A DNA stretch of 64,000 nucleotides, taken from NCBI RefSeq assembly GCF_001038505.1, contig NZ_LDPY01000001.1, positions 806,001-870,000 on the forward strand, given 5' to 3'. Position 1 is the first letter of the stretch. The number at the start of each line of letters is the position of its first letter. This stretch comes from Puniceibacterium sp. IMCC21224. GTDB taxonomy: Bacteria; Pseudomonadota; Alphaproteobacteria; Rhodobacterales; Rhodobacteraceae. Below, in pieces: positions 45,483-55,607 of the stretch. The translations under genes were made by a program, and so were the position numbers. A model generated the notes under the pieces. The model was not told the origin of the DNA and did not search any database. It saw only the letters and a list, made by a program, of their open reading frames with translations.

Positions 45483-46490
45483 TCATTCATCAGGTACGAG
45501 ATCCCAGAAATGAGGATCTCGATCAATCAGAGCTTCTTTGGCCAACGGTACTAGTCCTGACATATCAACCGTAAACCGAACGTCAGAAACGCTTGGCGGG
45601 AGTGGGCCCCTCAAAGCGGGTATCTCACGTAAGTCGAAAAACTCGAGAGAGGTTGCCGCAAGGCGCGGATCAAACGAAACTTGCATTGACTCGGAGAGAC
45701 TGGAACCAAGGGTTGAAGCGACAACCTGATGAAGTTTAAGAACAAGGTCTTCGTCTGCTGCAATCCGTTCCTCGATCGAACCAATCAGACTGTCTAAAGA
45801 AATCCCACTAGGAATGCGCTCTACCATAATTGACGCAACGACAGCTTCGGTGCCTGGCGGCGGATTGCACTGATCGTACGAAAATGTGTGCTTACGGGTC
45901 CTGACGGCACTGCTTTTGACATCTATCCGAACGTCCCCGGAGGCGAAGTCGTAGCGCGACGCTTCGTCGATGCGCCAAGCCGCAACTGCCCTTGTCGGAC
46001 TTCGACTCTGCAAAATCATGAAAAGCTCGCCAAACAGTCCGTTTAACGAGCGGACAGGCGGCTTTTTAATGCTTTGAAATATCGACGCGATACGACGTAC
46101 AGCCGCAGCAATTGAGGTCCGCGAAGGAGCACTCCCCAAGTGCCGCATGATGATCCGGCATACTGAGAGGAAGTACCGGATTGTTTCAGTCTCTAGGGAT
46201 CGGCACCTGACTACAGTAAACAGATCTTCCCTTACCTCACCTGTGGGGTCCCTAATCACACAAGCGAGCTCGAACTGCGCGTCCAGGCTTTCAAGTCGGA
46301 TGGGCGGGGGTTTTCGTCCAAACTCATTCGCAGTTGCTATAAGCAGGCACGCTCGTGCGGAAGCGTCTTTGCCTACGAAGTAGGTGCTATGCTCGGCAAC
46401 CGGCCTGACCGTAAAAAACGGTGTGCCTGCACTTTCGCTATCGGGCACAACTATGCCCTCATAGATGGCGAAAAGCCCAGGTTCTGTCAC
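45483..46490 (-). CDS. PD-(D/E)XK motif protein (DUF4420-like), probable nuclease of the MORC-type RM system
   Basis: A 335-residue protein and the last gene of the operon. GTG 46490 gives a GTGA overlap with the Z1 gene; the frame is open 20 codons further inside that gene. The nuclease-like core is near the middle: a glutamate in NGLFGELFMIL, then YDFASGDVRIDVKSS, which supplies the Asp and the D-x-K pair of the PD-(D/E)XK fold. Proteins of this type accompany Z1 and MORC ATPases in the restriction systems described by Iyer and colleagues. It probably cleaves unmodified DNA, but activity is inferred from the motif. Confidence 0.8.
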   Translation of the reverse strand: MTEPGLFAIYEGIVVPDSESAGTPFFTVRPVAEHSTYFVGKDASARACLLIATANEFGRKPPPIRLESLDAQFELACVIRDPTGEVREDLFTVVRCRSLETETIRYFLSVCRIIMRHLGSAPSRTSIAAAVRRIASIFQSIKKPPVRSLNGLFGELFMILQSRSPTRAVAAWRIDEASRYDFASGDVRIDVKSSAVRTRKHTFSYDQCNPPPGTEAVVASIMVERIPSGISLDSLIGSIEERIAADEDLVLKLHQVVASTLGSSLSESMQVSFDPRLAATSLEFFDLREIPALRGPLPPSVSDVRFTVDMSGLVPLAKEALIDRDPHFWDLVPDE

Positions 46491-48712
46491 GTATTCTGGC
46501 CTGGTTGATTTTGGTTTATCCAGCCCACCGCGAGCCGAGAGGGAACCCAAACCGCCAGGACAGGAACGTTCTCTCGAACAACTGATCCGTCACGTGTCAG
46601 GTCAAGTGTGTGTATCTGGACCGTGACATGTCCTTCTTCCCGAACAGCACGGTCGCCAGGATAGACTTCTCCTCTCCGTGCGGGCGGATTCACGGGCGCT
46701 TGACCCTGGAAGAGGTTGGTAACCTCGCCGCTACCATCAACGCCGCGTTCGCGTCCAGTTCTTGGGCTCATGCGGTAGACTGCGCACGGCTCGTCCGGGT
46801 CATTTTCAAGCGCCCGGCTAAGCTGCAGCAGGAGCCCAGTTATCTGCTGTGAGTCGCGGGAGCTCGTAATGCGCATCGGAATGAGCAGCCGTTCCAACAC
46901 ATCGCGCAGCGATAAGCCCGTCGCCACTTCGTGACGCTGAGTGTCTGTCCTGTCTTGGTGACCTTCGTCATCAATGAACTGAGTATTCGCAAGAAAATCC
47001 GCAACGGTTTGCCGATTGGCTTGAAGCACGTTGTCGGTCGCCAAAACCACACGTGGTGCAACCCAGTCATCAGAAAATCGTCCACGTATATAGTCAAACT
47101 CCAGGACGTTTTGACGGCAAGGTCGAAGAGCGTTGTCCAAAACAAAGGCGCGCTTCCAATCGTTTAAAGAACGTCCGCTATCGCGAATGTCTTCGAGTTG
47201 GACGCGCATGTCTTCCTCATGCTCGACATAACGTTGGAAGGCACGATGAGTGCCTTGCTCTAGGTAAACACGACAATAGCCGAGGTAGCCTCGCTTGTAG
47301 CCAAAGAAACGCGCCCGCTGCTGTACGGTGTCCGCGTTGCCAACGCCGATCCCGCGCGGCATGTAGGTCACGGTCAAACCTTCAATGGTGAAACCGCGGT
47401 CCATGGCCTGCCCGCCCACGAGAATCCAACCGTATGAGCTACCCCAATCCACTCTTGGAGTGGGTCCAGAGCGCGCGTTGACTTCGAGGAGGCGGGTTCG
47501 TCGAAAGGCAAATCGAAAGGTCGGTGCCAATTGATCGAAGGACGGCAAACCTGCCGGCGCGGTTTGCGCAAGATCGTCATATGCAACGCGCAGTTCCTCG
47601 ACCAGTTCTTGCTTGTCAGGATCCGTATCAGGTAAGCCAAGAACACGCTTCCATTCTTCAAATATATCGCGAACCCAATTATAAAACTCTTGATGCTGAG
47701 CGGTAAGGTGCGACGGATGGACGAGCATGGAGCGATTGCCACGATTTCCCGCTTCCATTAGGCCGACAGCAACGCCAACCATGAAAATTCGCAGAGCCTC
47801 GAGTAGCGATTCCGGAGGCTCCGGAAGAGGATTGGCATTGGTTGGCACATCGGCCGGCGGAATTGTGCGAACATATTGTTGATTGTCGTCAAAGAAATCT
47901 CTTCCCCCGACATAGGCGTCGCCAGGCGTCAGGACTTCAACAAAATTTGGTGACAGGGCGTCAACAATACTAATCAGAAGCGGGGCCTGTGGAGTCGCGG
48001 TGTATTGCAGATAACTGTGCAGTGGTAGCGCGTCGCGGAGCGCCATCAGGCGGCGGTAGGTGGTGCTTTCTTCACCCTGGGCGACTTCCGTGTTGAGGCT
48101 CGCTTGATCGGCCTCGTCATCAATGATGAGAACGGGCACCCTTTCCATACCGACAGTCTGCAGAAGATGGGTCAGATTGCCTAATCGGCCGTGATGCTTG
48201 AGTACGGTGACCAGCACCGTCATCTTGTACTCGTCTGGGGTGCCTTCATCTCGCCAGTCGTCAAAGACATCTCGCATGGTTTGGACGATAGCGTCCTCTT
48301 GTTCGGGATTCTGGAAATGAATCCAACTCCTCGCGCGGCTTGAGTCATCCAGGCGAAAATCGTCGCGCACGCGTCCAGTCGATTGTTCGAGAAGGGGCTT
48401 TGAGGTCCCAGCAACAATGATGACCATCTGGAAGCCGTTATCACGGGCAAGAGCCGCCGCAGTTTCAAACGACATGGTCTTGCCGCTTTGAACATAGCCA
48501 ACTACCAGACCCGTTTCTTGTCCGGCTGGATCATTGGGTGAAATGCCGCGTCCCAGAATTGAGGCGGCGGCATCTCGTACAATGTCACGACTACCGCCAG
48601 GTACAACATGCTCAAGGAAATCATGGGTTTCCGGGCCGACCACAGGCTGCCAGCGCCCCACCTGCACTTCGTGGTCTATCGGCTGAACAACAAAGGGAGC
48701 ATCATCTGTCAT
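46487..48712 (-). CDS. Z1-domain superfamily II helicase-like ATPase
   Basis: A 741-residue protein. Walker A is VGYVQSGKTMSF (residues 71-82), Walker B is LIIDDEADQASL (about 195), and YTATPQAPL (about 240) forms the usual motif III of superfamily II. The central part (SMLVHPSHLTAQHQ, then MDRGFTIEGLTVTYMPRG) is the Z1 signature region. ATG 48712 follows AGGTGATCC. It probably translocates on DNA to bring the nuclease to its target. It is 17 bases downstream of the ATPase gene and overlaps the nuclease gene. Confidence 0.9.
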   Translation of the reverse strand: MTDDAPFVVQPIDHEVQVGRWQPVVGPETHDFLEHVVPGGSRDIVRDAAASILGRGISPNDPAGQETGLVVGYVQSGKTMSFETAAALARDNGFQMVIIVAGTSKPLLEQSTGRVRDDFRLDDSSRARSWIHFQNPEQEDAIVQTMRDVFDDWRDEGTPDEYKMTVLVTVLKHHGRLGNLTHLLQTVGMERVPVLIIDDEADQASLNTEVAQGEESTTYRRLMALRDALPLHSYLQYTATPQAPLLISIVDALSPNFVEVLTPGDAYVGGRDFFDDNQQYVRTIPPADVPTNANPLPEPPESLLEALRIFMVGVAVGLMEAGNRGNRSMLVHPSHLTAQHQEFYNWVRDIFEEWKRVLGLPDTDPDKQELVEELRVAYDDLAQTAPAGLPSFDQLAPTFRFAFRRTRLLEVNARSGPTPRVDWGSSYGWILVGGQAMDRGFTIEGLTVTYMPRGIGVGNADTVQQRARFFGYKRGYLGYCRVYLEQGTHRAFQRYVEHEEDMRVQLEDIRDSGRSLNDWKRAFVLDNALRPCRQNVLEFDYIRGRFSDDWVAPRVVLATDNVLQANRQTVADFLANTQFIDDEGHQDRTDTQRHEVATGLSLRDVLERLLIPMRITSSRDSQQITGLLLQLSRALENDPDEPCAVYRMSPRTGRERGVDGSGEVTNLFQGQAPVNPPARRGEVYPGDRAVREEGHVTVQIHTLDLTRDGSVVRENVPVLAVWVPSRLAVGWINQNQPGQNT

Positions 48713-50304
48713 GGATCACCTATGAAATATTACGCATCCGAAAGCGCCTGACGAATAATGTCGTTTAAGTTTCGGCGGATCGTTCCGGCATGGCGCACGC
48801 CGGAGTCACGAGCCAATACTTCCGCAAGAGCAAGCGCAGCAGCTACTCGCAAGAGCGCCTCCACATCTTCGCTATCAGTTTGTGCAAATCGGACCATGAA
48901 TGGGTGCACCATCGAAACCCTAATGTCGAGACAACGCGGCTGCTCTGTTGAGGCGGCCACGTCGCTGAAAACCAACCAGAGGCTTTCTGACGGATCCTCG
49001 GTCAACTCTATGTTGATACGCCAGTCTTTGTCACGGAAGCGGATATCAAATTGCTTTCGTGCGAGAGTCCCCGCATGCGGCGATTCCTCGTCAGGCGCAT
49101 CGACTGGAGGTGCATCGGATATCGCTGGCAATGCCTCAGGCAGTCGCGCTGCGATCGCTCTCGCCGTGTTATCGACCGCTTGTGTCGCAGTGCGAGTCAT
49201 CTGAGCCCGAGCGACGCGCACGCGGTAGCCTTCTGCTTGTTTGAGCAGAGGCAAGTCTTCACTATCCAGGTGTTCACGTAACAGCTCTAGGAACGGCTGT
49301 TCGTTTTCGTCCCAACGAAAACCATCTTTTGTGTGGCTGACCTCGAAACCATCAAGGTGAAGTTCACCAAATAGCCGCTGATACCGGTAGCTATTCGAAC
49401 TTCCGAAGATGAAGGACGGTCGATATCCTTCGTCACCACTTCCTTCGATCACACGACCACGTCGGAAAAGCGAAAAGCCAGCCTTGGCCGTATTCGCCGT
49501 CTCCCGCAGAGCGGCAAAGCCTTGGACCGACAACCCATCTCCTAGGTCAAATGCGATGTCCTTTCGCCATAAGTTTGGTGGGCCTTCCATTTCGCGGAAG
49601 TATGGAGCTGACAGAATCGGCGGTTCTTGCGGCGCGAGAGTTTCGCCGTTGAAGCGAAGCTCCAGAGCCCCCTCGCGGATAAAGACACGGTAAATGTCAG
49701 TCAGGTGTTCCTTGAGTTTCCCGACTGTGCGCCCGACAGGGACGTGAAAGGTATTTTCCAACACGATCTCAGTATAGTGAAAATCGGCTTCTTCCTGCTC
49801 TTCCTCAATATCTAATTCTTCGATCTCATCATTGACAATGTTGGCGATCTCAAAACGCACGGTACGAGCCACCGGGTCACCAAAAGCAGACGTTCGAACA
49901 TACCACTGTGGTGCGAACCAGCAGGCGGCGCTTTTCATGCCCATTCCGAACTCAGCAAGACCAGTCCGGTCGGGTGGAATCGCGGCTGGGCGAAACGCTC
50001 GACCAAAATCCACGAGCGCGATGCCAGCGGCATTGTCACGGATAGAAATGCGAGCAGGAGATGTTGTGTCGATATCGATGCTTACGACGAGTTTGAAGTC
50101 GCCGCCATGGTGCGCCCGCAACTGGTTCTCATTTCGAGAGAAACTTTCGACCGCATTGTCCACGAATTCTGCAAGGGCGTACCAAGGCTTATAATTCAGA
50201 TGCCTCAATACTGCGAGAACACTCACGCCAGGACGGTAATCCCCCCCGAAAGTAAGGGGCTGCGGAAGTAGAATTTTCTCGGCAAGATGCATGAGGAGAT
50301 TCAG

Positions 50305-50568
50305 ATGAAGATGACGAGATACAGTGAGCCGCAGATCCTTGCGATCCTGCGCCAGGCCGAAGGCGGTGTTCCGGTGGCCGAGCTTTGCCGCGAACATGGT
50401 ATGAGCACAGCGTCCTTTTACAAATGGCGGGCGAAGTATGGCGGGATGGATGCTTCAATGATCGCGCAGACCAAGGCGCTTGAAGACGAGAACCGACGCC
50501 TGAAGAAGATGTTCGCAGAGTTGAGCATGCAGAACGAGTTGCTGAAGGAAGCCCTTGGAAAAAAGTGA
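50305..50568 (+). CDS. IS3-family transposase OrfA (copy B)
   Basis: An 87-residue HTH subunit identical in protein sequence to the one in copy A. ATG 50305 lies behind GAGGAG. The A-run before the stop and the GTGA overlap with OrfB are the expected frameshift site. It is intact. Confidence 0.92.
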   Translation: MKMTRYSEPQILAILRQAEGGVPVAELCREHGMSTASFYKWRAKYGGMDASMIAQTKALEDENRRLKKMFAELSMQNELLKEALGKK

Positions 50569-51392
50569 CTGGGCCATCTCAGCGACGAGAGATGGCCGCA
50601 ACGGCGGTAGAGCGACGCGGGGTCAGTGTCGCCGTGGCGTGCCGCACCTTTGGGGTTAGCGAGACCTGCTATCGCTACAGCCCGCTTCTGAGCGATGAGA
50701 ACGAACAGATTGCCGATTTGCTTGTCGGGCTGACGGATACGAGGAAGACTTGGGGCTTCGGACTTTGCTATCTGCACCTGCGCAACGTCAAAGGTCATCC
50801 GTGGAACCATAAGCGGGTCTATCGCATCTATTGCGCGCTGGAACTGAACCTGCGGATTAAGCCCCGCAAACGGCTAAAGCGGGATAAACCCGACGCGCTG
50901 GCGGTACCCGAGGCCCCCAACATGACCTGGTCGATGGACTTTATGGCCGACAGGCTGAGCGACGGTCGTCAGTTTCGACTGCTGAACGTGCTGGACGACT
51001 TCAACCGCGAAGGGCTTGGCATTGAGGTCGACTTTTCATTGCCTGCTGAACGCGTGATCCGGAGCCTCGATCGCATCATCGAATGGCGTGGCAAGCCCGG
51101 CACGATCCGGGTCGATAATGGCCCTGAATACATCAGCATCAAGCTGCTGGAATGGGCTGAGAAACAAGGTGTTACCCTCCAGCACATCCAACCAGGACAG
51201 CCCCAGCAGAACGCCTACATCGAACGTTACAACCGCACCGTCAGGAATGAATGGCTGGACCAACACATCATCGAAAACATCGAGGAGGCCCAAGACTTCG
51301 CCACGCAATGGCTCTGGACTTACAACAACGACCGCCCGAACATGGGCATCGGCGGCATCACACCCGCACAGAAACTGAAAATGGCCGCGTAA
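50565..51392 (+). CDS. IS3-family transposase OrfB (copy B)
   Basis: A 275-residue catalytic subunit. The DDE triad is in [18 protein letters not shown] and [10 protein letters not shown]; the [17 protein letters not shown] segment is a hallmark of this IS3 subgroup. The protein ends [17 protein letters not shown], the normal C-terminus. It is the intact version of the gene broken in copy A and may be able to mobilise both copies. Confidence 0.93.
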   Translation: MTGPSQRREMAATAVERRGVSVAVACRTFGVSETCYRYSPLLSDENEQIADLLVGLTDTRKTWGFGLCYLHLRNVKGHPWNHKRVYRIYCALELNLRIKPRKRLKRDKPDALAVPEAPNMTWSMDFMADRLSDGRQFRLLNVLDDFNREGLGIEVDFSLPAERVIRSLDRIIEWRGKPGTIRVDNGPEYISIKLLEWAEKQGVTLQHIQPGQPQQNAYIERYNRTVRNEWLDQHIIENIEEAQDFATQWLWTYNNDRPNMGIGGITPAQKLKMAA

Positions 51393-51490
51393 GTTCTACG
51401 GCTGCACCCCATTAAAAATGGGGGGATTACCGGACGAATATCAACCTTTTGTGCCGCCAATTTGCGGTCCTTCCTATGCGATCCAGATAC

Positions 51491-52849
51491 TTATGCAGCC
51501 GTTTCAAATGCGGCTTTGGGCTGTTTCTTCTCCCTCGAGGGAGATGAAAAAACCCCTGTTCCGGAATTTTTGTCATCAGTAAGCGATAGGAGTTCTCGTG
51601 CAATCGCGTGAACCACATCAACATTCACAGCATTACCAAGAGCCTTAAAGGCTGCAGTCTGAGCCTCAGGCAAGTGCTCCAATTTTCCCATGCTTTGGAG
51701 GCGGCTGCATTCTCGCGTGGTCATATACCGCCGCTCCCAAGCGATCACGGGTACTTGGCTCGTCGTCATTGCGACCAACGAGGGTGCAGTGACTGGACGT
51801 TTGACGCGGATCCCCGATGCACGAAACTGGATGACGTAGTCCCAGATTAAACGCTTCTCGCCTTTGCAGTTCCATTCGAATTTCTGGAAGCTTGGCGCGA
51901 AACCACGGATGCGTGGTAGCCAGTCGTCAATCCAACTTTTGTGCCTCTCATAAAATTCGCGGTTCTGTCGGATGAAATCGATTTTCCACTTGGGATATCC
52001 GTCTGCGTTGCCGCGTGCGTAGGCCGGCAACGCCGAAACAACGTCTTCTGCCTTCAGATCACAAAGATGAGTTCCAAAACTTCCCTTATAGGAACCCAGT
52101 TCTTCAACGCCGATTCCGCATGCAGAGCGATCGAGGAAAGGATAAGTTGCCCCAAATTCCATCGCCCAAATCGGAAATGATGGCAACTGTTCATCTGCTG
52201 GAAAACGATCGAGAAACTCCTGCCACGCCTCGAGATAGCCTAGGAAACTCTCCGGCAAAGGCTTGGCGTCCTGTGGGTTCGTGTCGAGCACATTGTAGAT
52301 TGAAAGATTTGCTTCCAAGTGAGGCACCGGCCAGGAAAAGTCACCAAGCCCACCGCGTCGACCAACAATAAACGCACGTTCGCGAACTTGTGGGACACCC
52401 AATTGGTGAGGCGAGAGTTTTCCGTCATCCACGCTGTAACCAGCAAGGCGCAGTTTGTGCAAAATCTTACGCCATGTCTGACCCTGCCGGTGGCGAACAA
52501 GATTAGGAACATTCTCAATAATGAAGAATTCTGGCTTTTTTTGCCGCAAGATTCGGACAACGTAATCGATCAAGTCTCCCCATTGTGGGCATTCAAATCC
52601 TTGCTGACCTCCTGCCTTCGAGAAAGGTTGGCAGGGGAAACCTGCGCAAAGAATATCATGATCCGGAACGGAAGGCAGGTCGAGTGTACGAATGTCACCA
52701 TGAGGGACAATTCCAAAATTCTTTTCATAAAGGAGTGCTAAATTTTCGTCGCGTTCGCAAGCAAACACGCACTGATGGCCAAGTGACTGAAGAGCAAGGT
52801 GAAATCCACCGAGGCCAGCAAACAGATCAATGAATTTTAAAGTCCGCAT
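51491..52849 (-). CDS. DNA (cytosine-5-)-methyltransferase
   Basis: A 452-residue C5-methyltransferase. Motif I is FAGLGG (residues 10-15), the catalytic cysteine is Cys73 in [11 protein letters not shown], motif VI is IIENVPN (about 110-116), motif VIII is [10 protein letters not shown], and the C-terminal motifs IX-X include ALGNAVNV. A long central stretch (about 190-340) is the target-recognition region. It transfers methyl from SAM to protect host sites. It starts 1 bp after the upstream RHH gene and is followed after 30 bases by the ATPase gene, so it belongs to the restriction operon. The target site is unknown. Confidence 0.95.
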   Translation of the reverse strand: MRTLKFIDLFAGLGGFHLALQSLGHQCVFACERDENLALLYEKNFGIVPHGDIRTLDLPSVPDHDILCAGFPCQPFSKAGGQQGFECPQWGDLIDYVVRILRQKKPEFFIIENVPNLVRHRQGQTWRKILHKLRLAGYSVDDGKLSPHQLGVPQVRERAFIVGRRGGLGDFSWPVPHLEANLSIYNVLDTNPQDAKPLPESFLGYLEAWQEFLDRFPADEQLPSFPIWAMEFGATYPFLDRSACGIGVEELGSYKGSFGTHLCDLKAEDVVSALPAYARGNADGYPKWKIDFIRQNREFYERHKSWIDDWLPRIRGFAPSFQKFEWNCKGEKRLIWDYVIQFRASGIRVKRPVTAPSLVAMTTSQVPVIAWERRYMTTRECSRLQSMGKLEHLPEAQTAAFKALGNAVNVDVVHAIARELLSLTDDKNSGTGVFSSPSREKKQPKAAFETAA

Positions 52850-52850
52850 G

Positions 52851-53039
52851 TTATTCGATGTCCAGCTTAAGTTGCTGATCTCTATTCTCGTCGAGAAAAC
52901 GCAGAAGTGCGTATCTAACCACGTACTGCAGAGATAATGGTGGGCGGTGTGACGCAGCGATTTGCTTTAATTCGTCATGTGCTGATGCTTCCAATGAGAT
53001 CGTGAACCGTCGCATCTCGGTTGTTTCGACGTCTGGCAT
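52851..53039 (-). CDS. Ribbon-helix-helix protein, putative operon regulator
   Basis: A 62-residue protein with a predicted RHH fold: a beta strand ([11 protein letters not shown]) followed by two helices ([11 protein letters not shown], then [15 protein letters not shown]). The start at 53039 is preferred because the residues before it look unstructured. One base separates its stop from the methyltransferase start. It could be the controller of the restriction operon. Direct 10-bp repeats lie just upstream at 53077-53096. Confidence 0.75.
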   Translation of the reverse strand: MPDVETTEMRRFTISLEASAHDELKQIAASHRPPLSLQYVVRYALLRFLDENRDQQLKLDIE

Positions 53040-53076
53040 GACCGCTCCCTCTGCCGCGCTGAACCAGATTACACAG

Positions 53077-53096
53077 GAATGCACCAGAATGCACCA
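53077..53096. promoter_or_regulatory. Tandem 10-bp repeat, candidate RHH operator
   Basis: GAATGCACCA occurs twice in a row, at 53077-53086 and 53087-53096, about 40 bases upstream of the RHH start (minus strand). Each unit has a palindromic TGCA core. RHH dimers commonly bind tandem sites one helical turn apart, so it may be an autoregulatory operator. Confidence 0.5.
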
Positions 53097-53123
53097 GCTT
53101 AATCTTGGTGTCTCAACTTTCGG

Positions 53124-53516
53124 CTACCGGTTGGCCTCAAACTGGTCGTTGTGATCCTCCCATTTGGCCGATACTGGCTCCAGAAGCTTAGCCAGGGTGG
53201 CCTTTGGTCCTTGTCGGCCTTCCAAGATCGCCTCAACAAGATTCGGCGCCAGCAGAGTGATGCGCAGCACTCGTGTCATGTAGGAGAGCGCTATGCCTTC
53301 GCGATCCGCCAACTCGGCGATGGTTGTGAATTCGCCGGTTTCCAGCATCCGCTTCCAGCGAAACGCCCGCGCCAGTGCCTTGACCAACGTGTTATCCATC
53401 TTGCTGTGCCCAGATGCCCCATCCGGCATCTGCATCTCCTTGCGACCGCCGCGCTTCACGAGGCGGAACGGGATGTGCACTGTAACTGTTTCCGGCACTG
53501 GCTTCGCGCGGGTCAT
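53124..53516 (-). CDS. Putative HTH (ParB/KorB-like) protein of the recombinase module
   Basis: A 130-residue protein. The HTH is at about 60-95 (TIAELADREGIALSYMTRVL), resembling the ParB/KorB type; the first 40 residues are basic and probably extended. ATG 53516 overlaps the recombinase stop by four bases. In similar prophages such genes follow the large serine recombinase and are usually labelled hypothetical; a role in regulating or assisting recombination is inferred. Confidence 0.65.
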   Translation of the reverse strand: MTRAKPVPETVTVHIPFRLVKRGGRKEMQMPDGASGHSKMDNTLVKALARAFRWKRMLETGEFTTIAELADREGIALSYMTRVLRITLLAPNLVEAILEGRQGPKATLAKLLEPVSAKWEDHNDQFEANR

Positions 53517-54816
53517 ACGGCCGTTCCGACGTCAGCCATCATTTCGCGCGCGAGCCCGGTCAGCCCGTCCATGCGCAGGCGAACATCGAGGCCATCGGTG
53601 CCAATGTCGATCCGCTCGACCAGCAGCGACACGATGCGCGCTTGCTCAGCGGGGAAGAGTTCATCCCACAGTGGATCAAGACGGGTCAATGCGTCACGGG
53701 CGTCGGCCTCGGTGATCTCGTTATCCTGCGAGCGGGCCGCCTTCCATGTGCCCGCCACAATCTCAGGCTGGCGGAACACGGCGCGGAGCTGGTCAATCAC
53801 GGCGGCCTCGATCTCACCAGCGGGGACCCGCCCCACCGGACACGATCCAGCGCCGTGCTTCAGCACCGTCTGGCTGACATAGTATCGGTAGAGCTTGCCG
53901 CCCTTGCGCGTGTGGGTCGGCGAGAAGGCCGCCCCGTCGTGGCCGTAGAGCAACCCTTTGAGCAGTGCGGGCGTGTCGGCGCGGGTGCGCGCGGCTCGCT
54001 TGCGAGGGCTTTCAGTCAGGATGGCGTGGACCTTGTCCCAGACATCCCTTTCGATGATGGCATCATGCTCGCCGGGATAGCTGTTCCCCTTGTGCACGGC
54101 CTCGCCGATGTAGGCGCGGTTGTTCAGCAGGCGATACAGGTACTTCTTGTCGATCCGGTTGCCACGGCTGGTCTGAATGCCCCGTGCCGCCAGTTCACGA
54201 GCCAGTTCCGTGCCCGAGCCGATTTCGATGAAGCGGGCGAAAATCCAGCGGATGTTGGCGGCATCGGCCTCCTTGATGATCAGCTTTCGGTCCTTCACCT
54301 CGTAGCCCAGTGGCGGCACGCCGCCCATCCACATGCCCTTCATCCGGCTGGCGCGGACCTTGTCCCGAATACGTTCCGCCGTCACTTCGCGCTCGAATTG
54401 GGCGAATGACAGCAGGATGTTCAGCGTCAACCGCCCCATGGATGTGGTGGTGTTGAATGACTGAGTGACAGAAACGAAGGTCACGCCGTTTCGGTCAAAC
54501 ACCTCGACCAGTTTGGAAAAATCCATCAGCGAGCGCGACAGGCGGTCAATTTTGTAGACGACGACCACGTCGACCAGCCCGTCTTCGACATCGGCAAGCA
54601 GCCGTTTCAGGCCGGGACGTTCCAACGTCCCGCCCGAGATGCCACCATCGTCATACTGATCGCGGACCAACACCCAGCCTTCGGAGCGCTGGCTTGCGAT
54701 ATAGGCCTCGCAGGCCTCCCGTTGCGCGTGGAGCGAGTTGAATTCCTGCTCGAGCCCTTCCTCGGAGGATTTGCGCGTGTAGATCGCGCAGCGCAGTTTC
54801 CGGACAATCGGCTTGG

Positions 54817-54820
<4 letters not shown>
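53513..54820 (-). CDS. Large serine recombinase (resolvase/invertase family)
   Basis: A 435-residue site-specific recombinase. The N-terminal resolvase domain has the catalytic serine in IYTRKSSEEG (Ser18 or 19) and arginine motifs in KIDRLSRSLMDF and QFEREVTAERIRD. The recombinase domain (about 155-260) and zinc-ribbon-like region (about 290-330) follow. ATG 54820 is chosen for its ATGA overlap with the DUF2924 gene. It probably integrates and excises the element to its right, though attachment sites are not visible. The length is in the lower range for large serine recombinases. Confidence 0.92.
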
Positions 54821-55265
<445 letters not shown>

Positions 55266-55269
<4 letters not shown>

Positions 55270-55469
55270 GCATTTCTCCGGTGAGTTGGAGTTGCATGAC
55301 GCCATTCGTCGGCCGGATAGTGTAGGCAACTTTCTCCAATATCGTCAGATACTTCCGCCCGGTCCCGCATCCGTAGGCGAACCAACCCGAGAGCCAGCAG
55401 CCTGCACAGGTCGGCACGGCGTTCAGCTGGAGTCATCTGGTTGGGTGGGAGTGGATTGGGGCGTTTCAT
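55266..55469 (-). CDS. Small hypothetical protein of the recombinase module
   Basis: A 67-residue, basic protein (MTPAERRADLCRLLALGL and ending TPTHRRNA). It overlaps the DUF2924 start by four bases, which supports translation. It has no recognised domain; the RRADLCRLLALGLVRLRMR part could form one amphipathic helix. It is the first gene of the four-gene minus-strand recombinase operon. Confidence 0.7.
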
Positions 55470-55607
55470 GCGGGCCTCGGGTCGGTTGTCTCCCTTGGCT
55501 TCTACTCATCGGTTTCGAAATTCGTCCCAACTGATCGCCCGACGGTTGCGGGCACATGGACGAGAACATATTATGAACATTCATTTCATGGAAAAAGGGG
55601 ATTCGCG

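Larger units (their letters stand above)
50235..51431 (+). mobile_element. IS3-family insertion sequence, copy B (1197 bp, intact)
   Basis: The terminal inverted repeats are GGTAATCCCCCC. It is flanked by the direct repeat GGAC (50231-50234 and 51432-51435), a 4-bp target duplication, so the insertion is recent and undisturbed. Both transposase genes are complete. It differs from copy A mainly by the 13 bp that A has lost; one third-position change (GTTCCG versus GTTCCT) is seen in orfA. Confidence 0.95.
50231..51435. repeat. GGAC target-site duplication around IS copy B
   Basis: GGAC at 50231-50234 and again at 51432-51435 directly borders the two IS ends. Removing one copy together with the IS restores the ATPase reading frame exactly, which confirms both the IS limits and the ancestral gene. 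Confidence 0.93.
48730..51460 (-). pseudogene. MORC/MutL-like GHKL ATPase, interrupted by IS copy B
   Basis: Joining 51460-51432 to 50230-48730, which removes the IS and one GGAC duplicate, gives an unbroken 509-residue frame (1530 bases including stop). Translation would begin at TTG 51460 after AGGAAGG at eight bases, giving MAAQKVDIRPGVSVL. The Bergerat ATPase motifs follow: Glu31 and Asn35 in EFVDNAVESF, DNAAGIAL, and EFGMGMKSA. The start lies 30 bases after the methyltransferase stop. The IS splits the gene near codon 9, in the opposite orientation. The part from 50234 downward stays open and fuses in frame to an IS-derived stretch starting at 50397, so a nearly full ATPase could still be made. 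Confidence 0.9.
45483..53039 (-). other. MORC-type restriction-modification operon
   Basis: Five minus-strand genes run RHH regulator, C5-methyltransferase, GHKL ATPase, Z1 helicase-like protein, PD-(D/E)XK protein, with gaps of 1, 30, 17 and -4 bases. The gene set matches the MutL/MORC-ATPase restriction systems of Iyer, Abhiman and Aravind. Vsr-like and AIPR genes that often occur with them are not present. IS copy B splits the ATPase gene. The unit is placed between tRNA-Ser and the prophage recombinase module. Confidence 0.85.
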
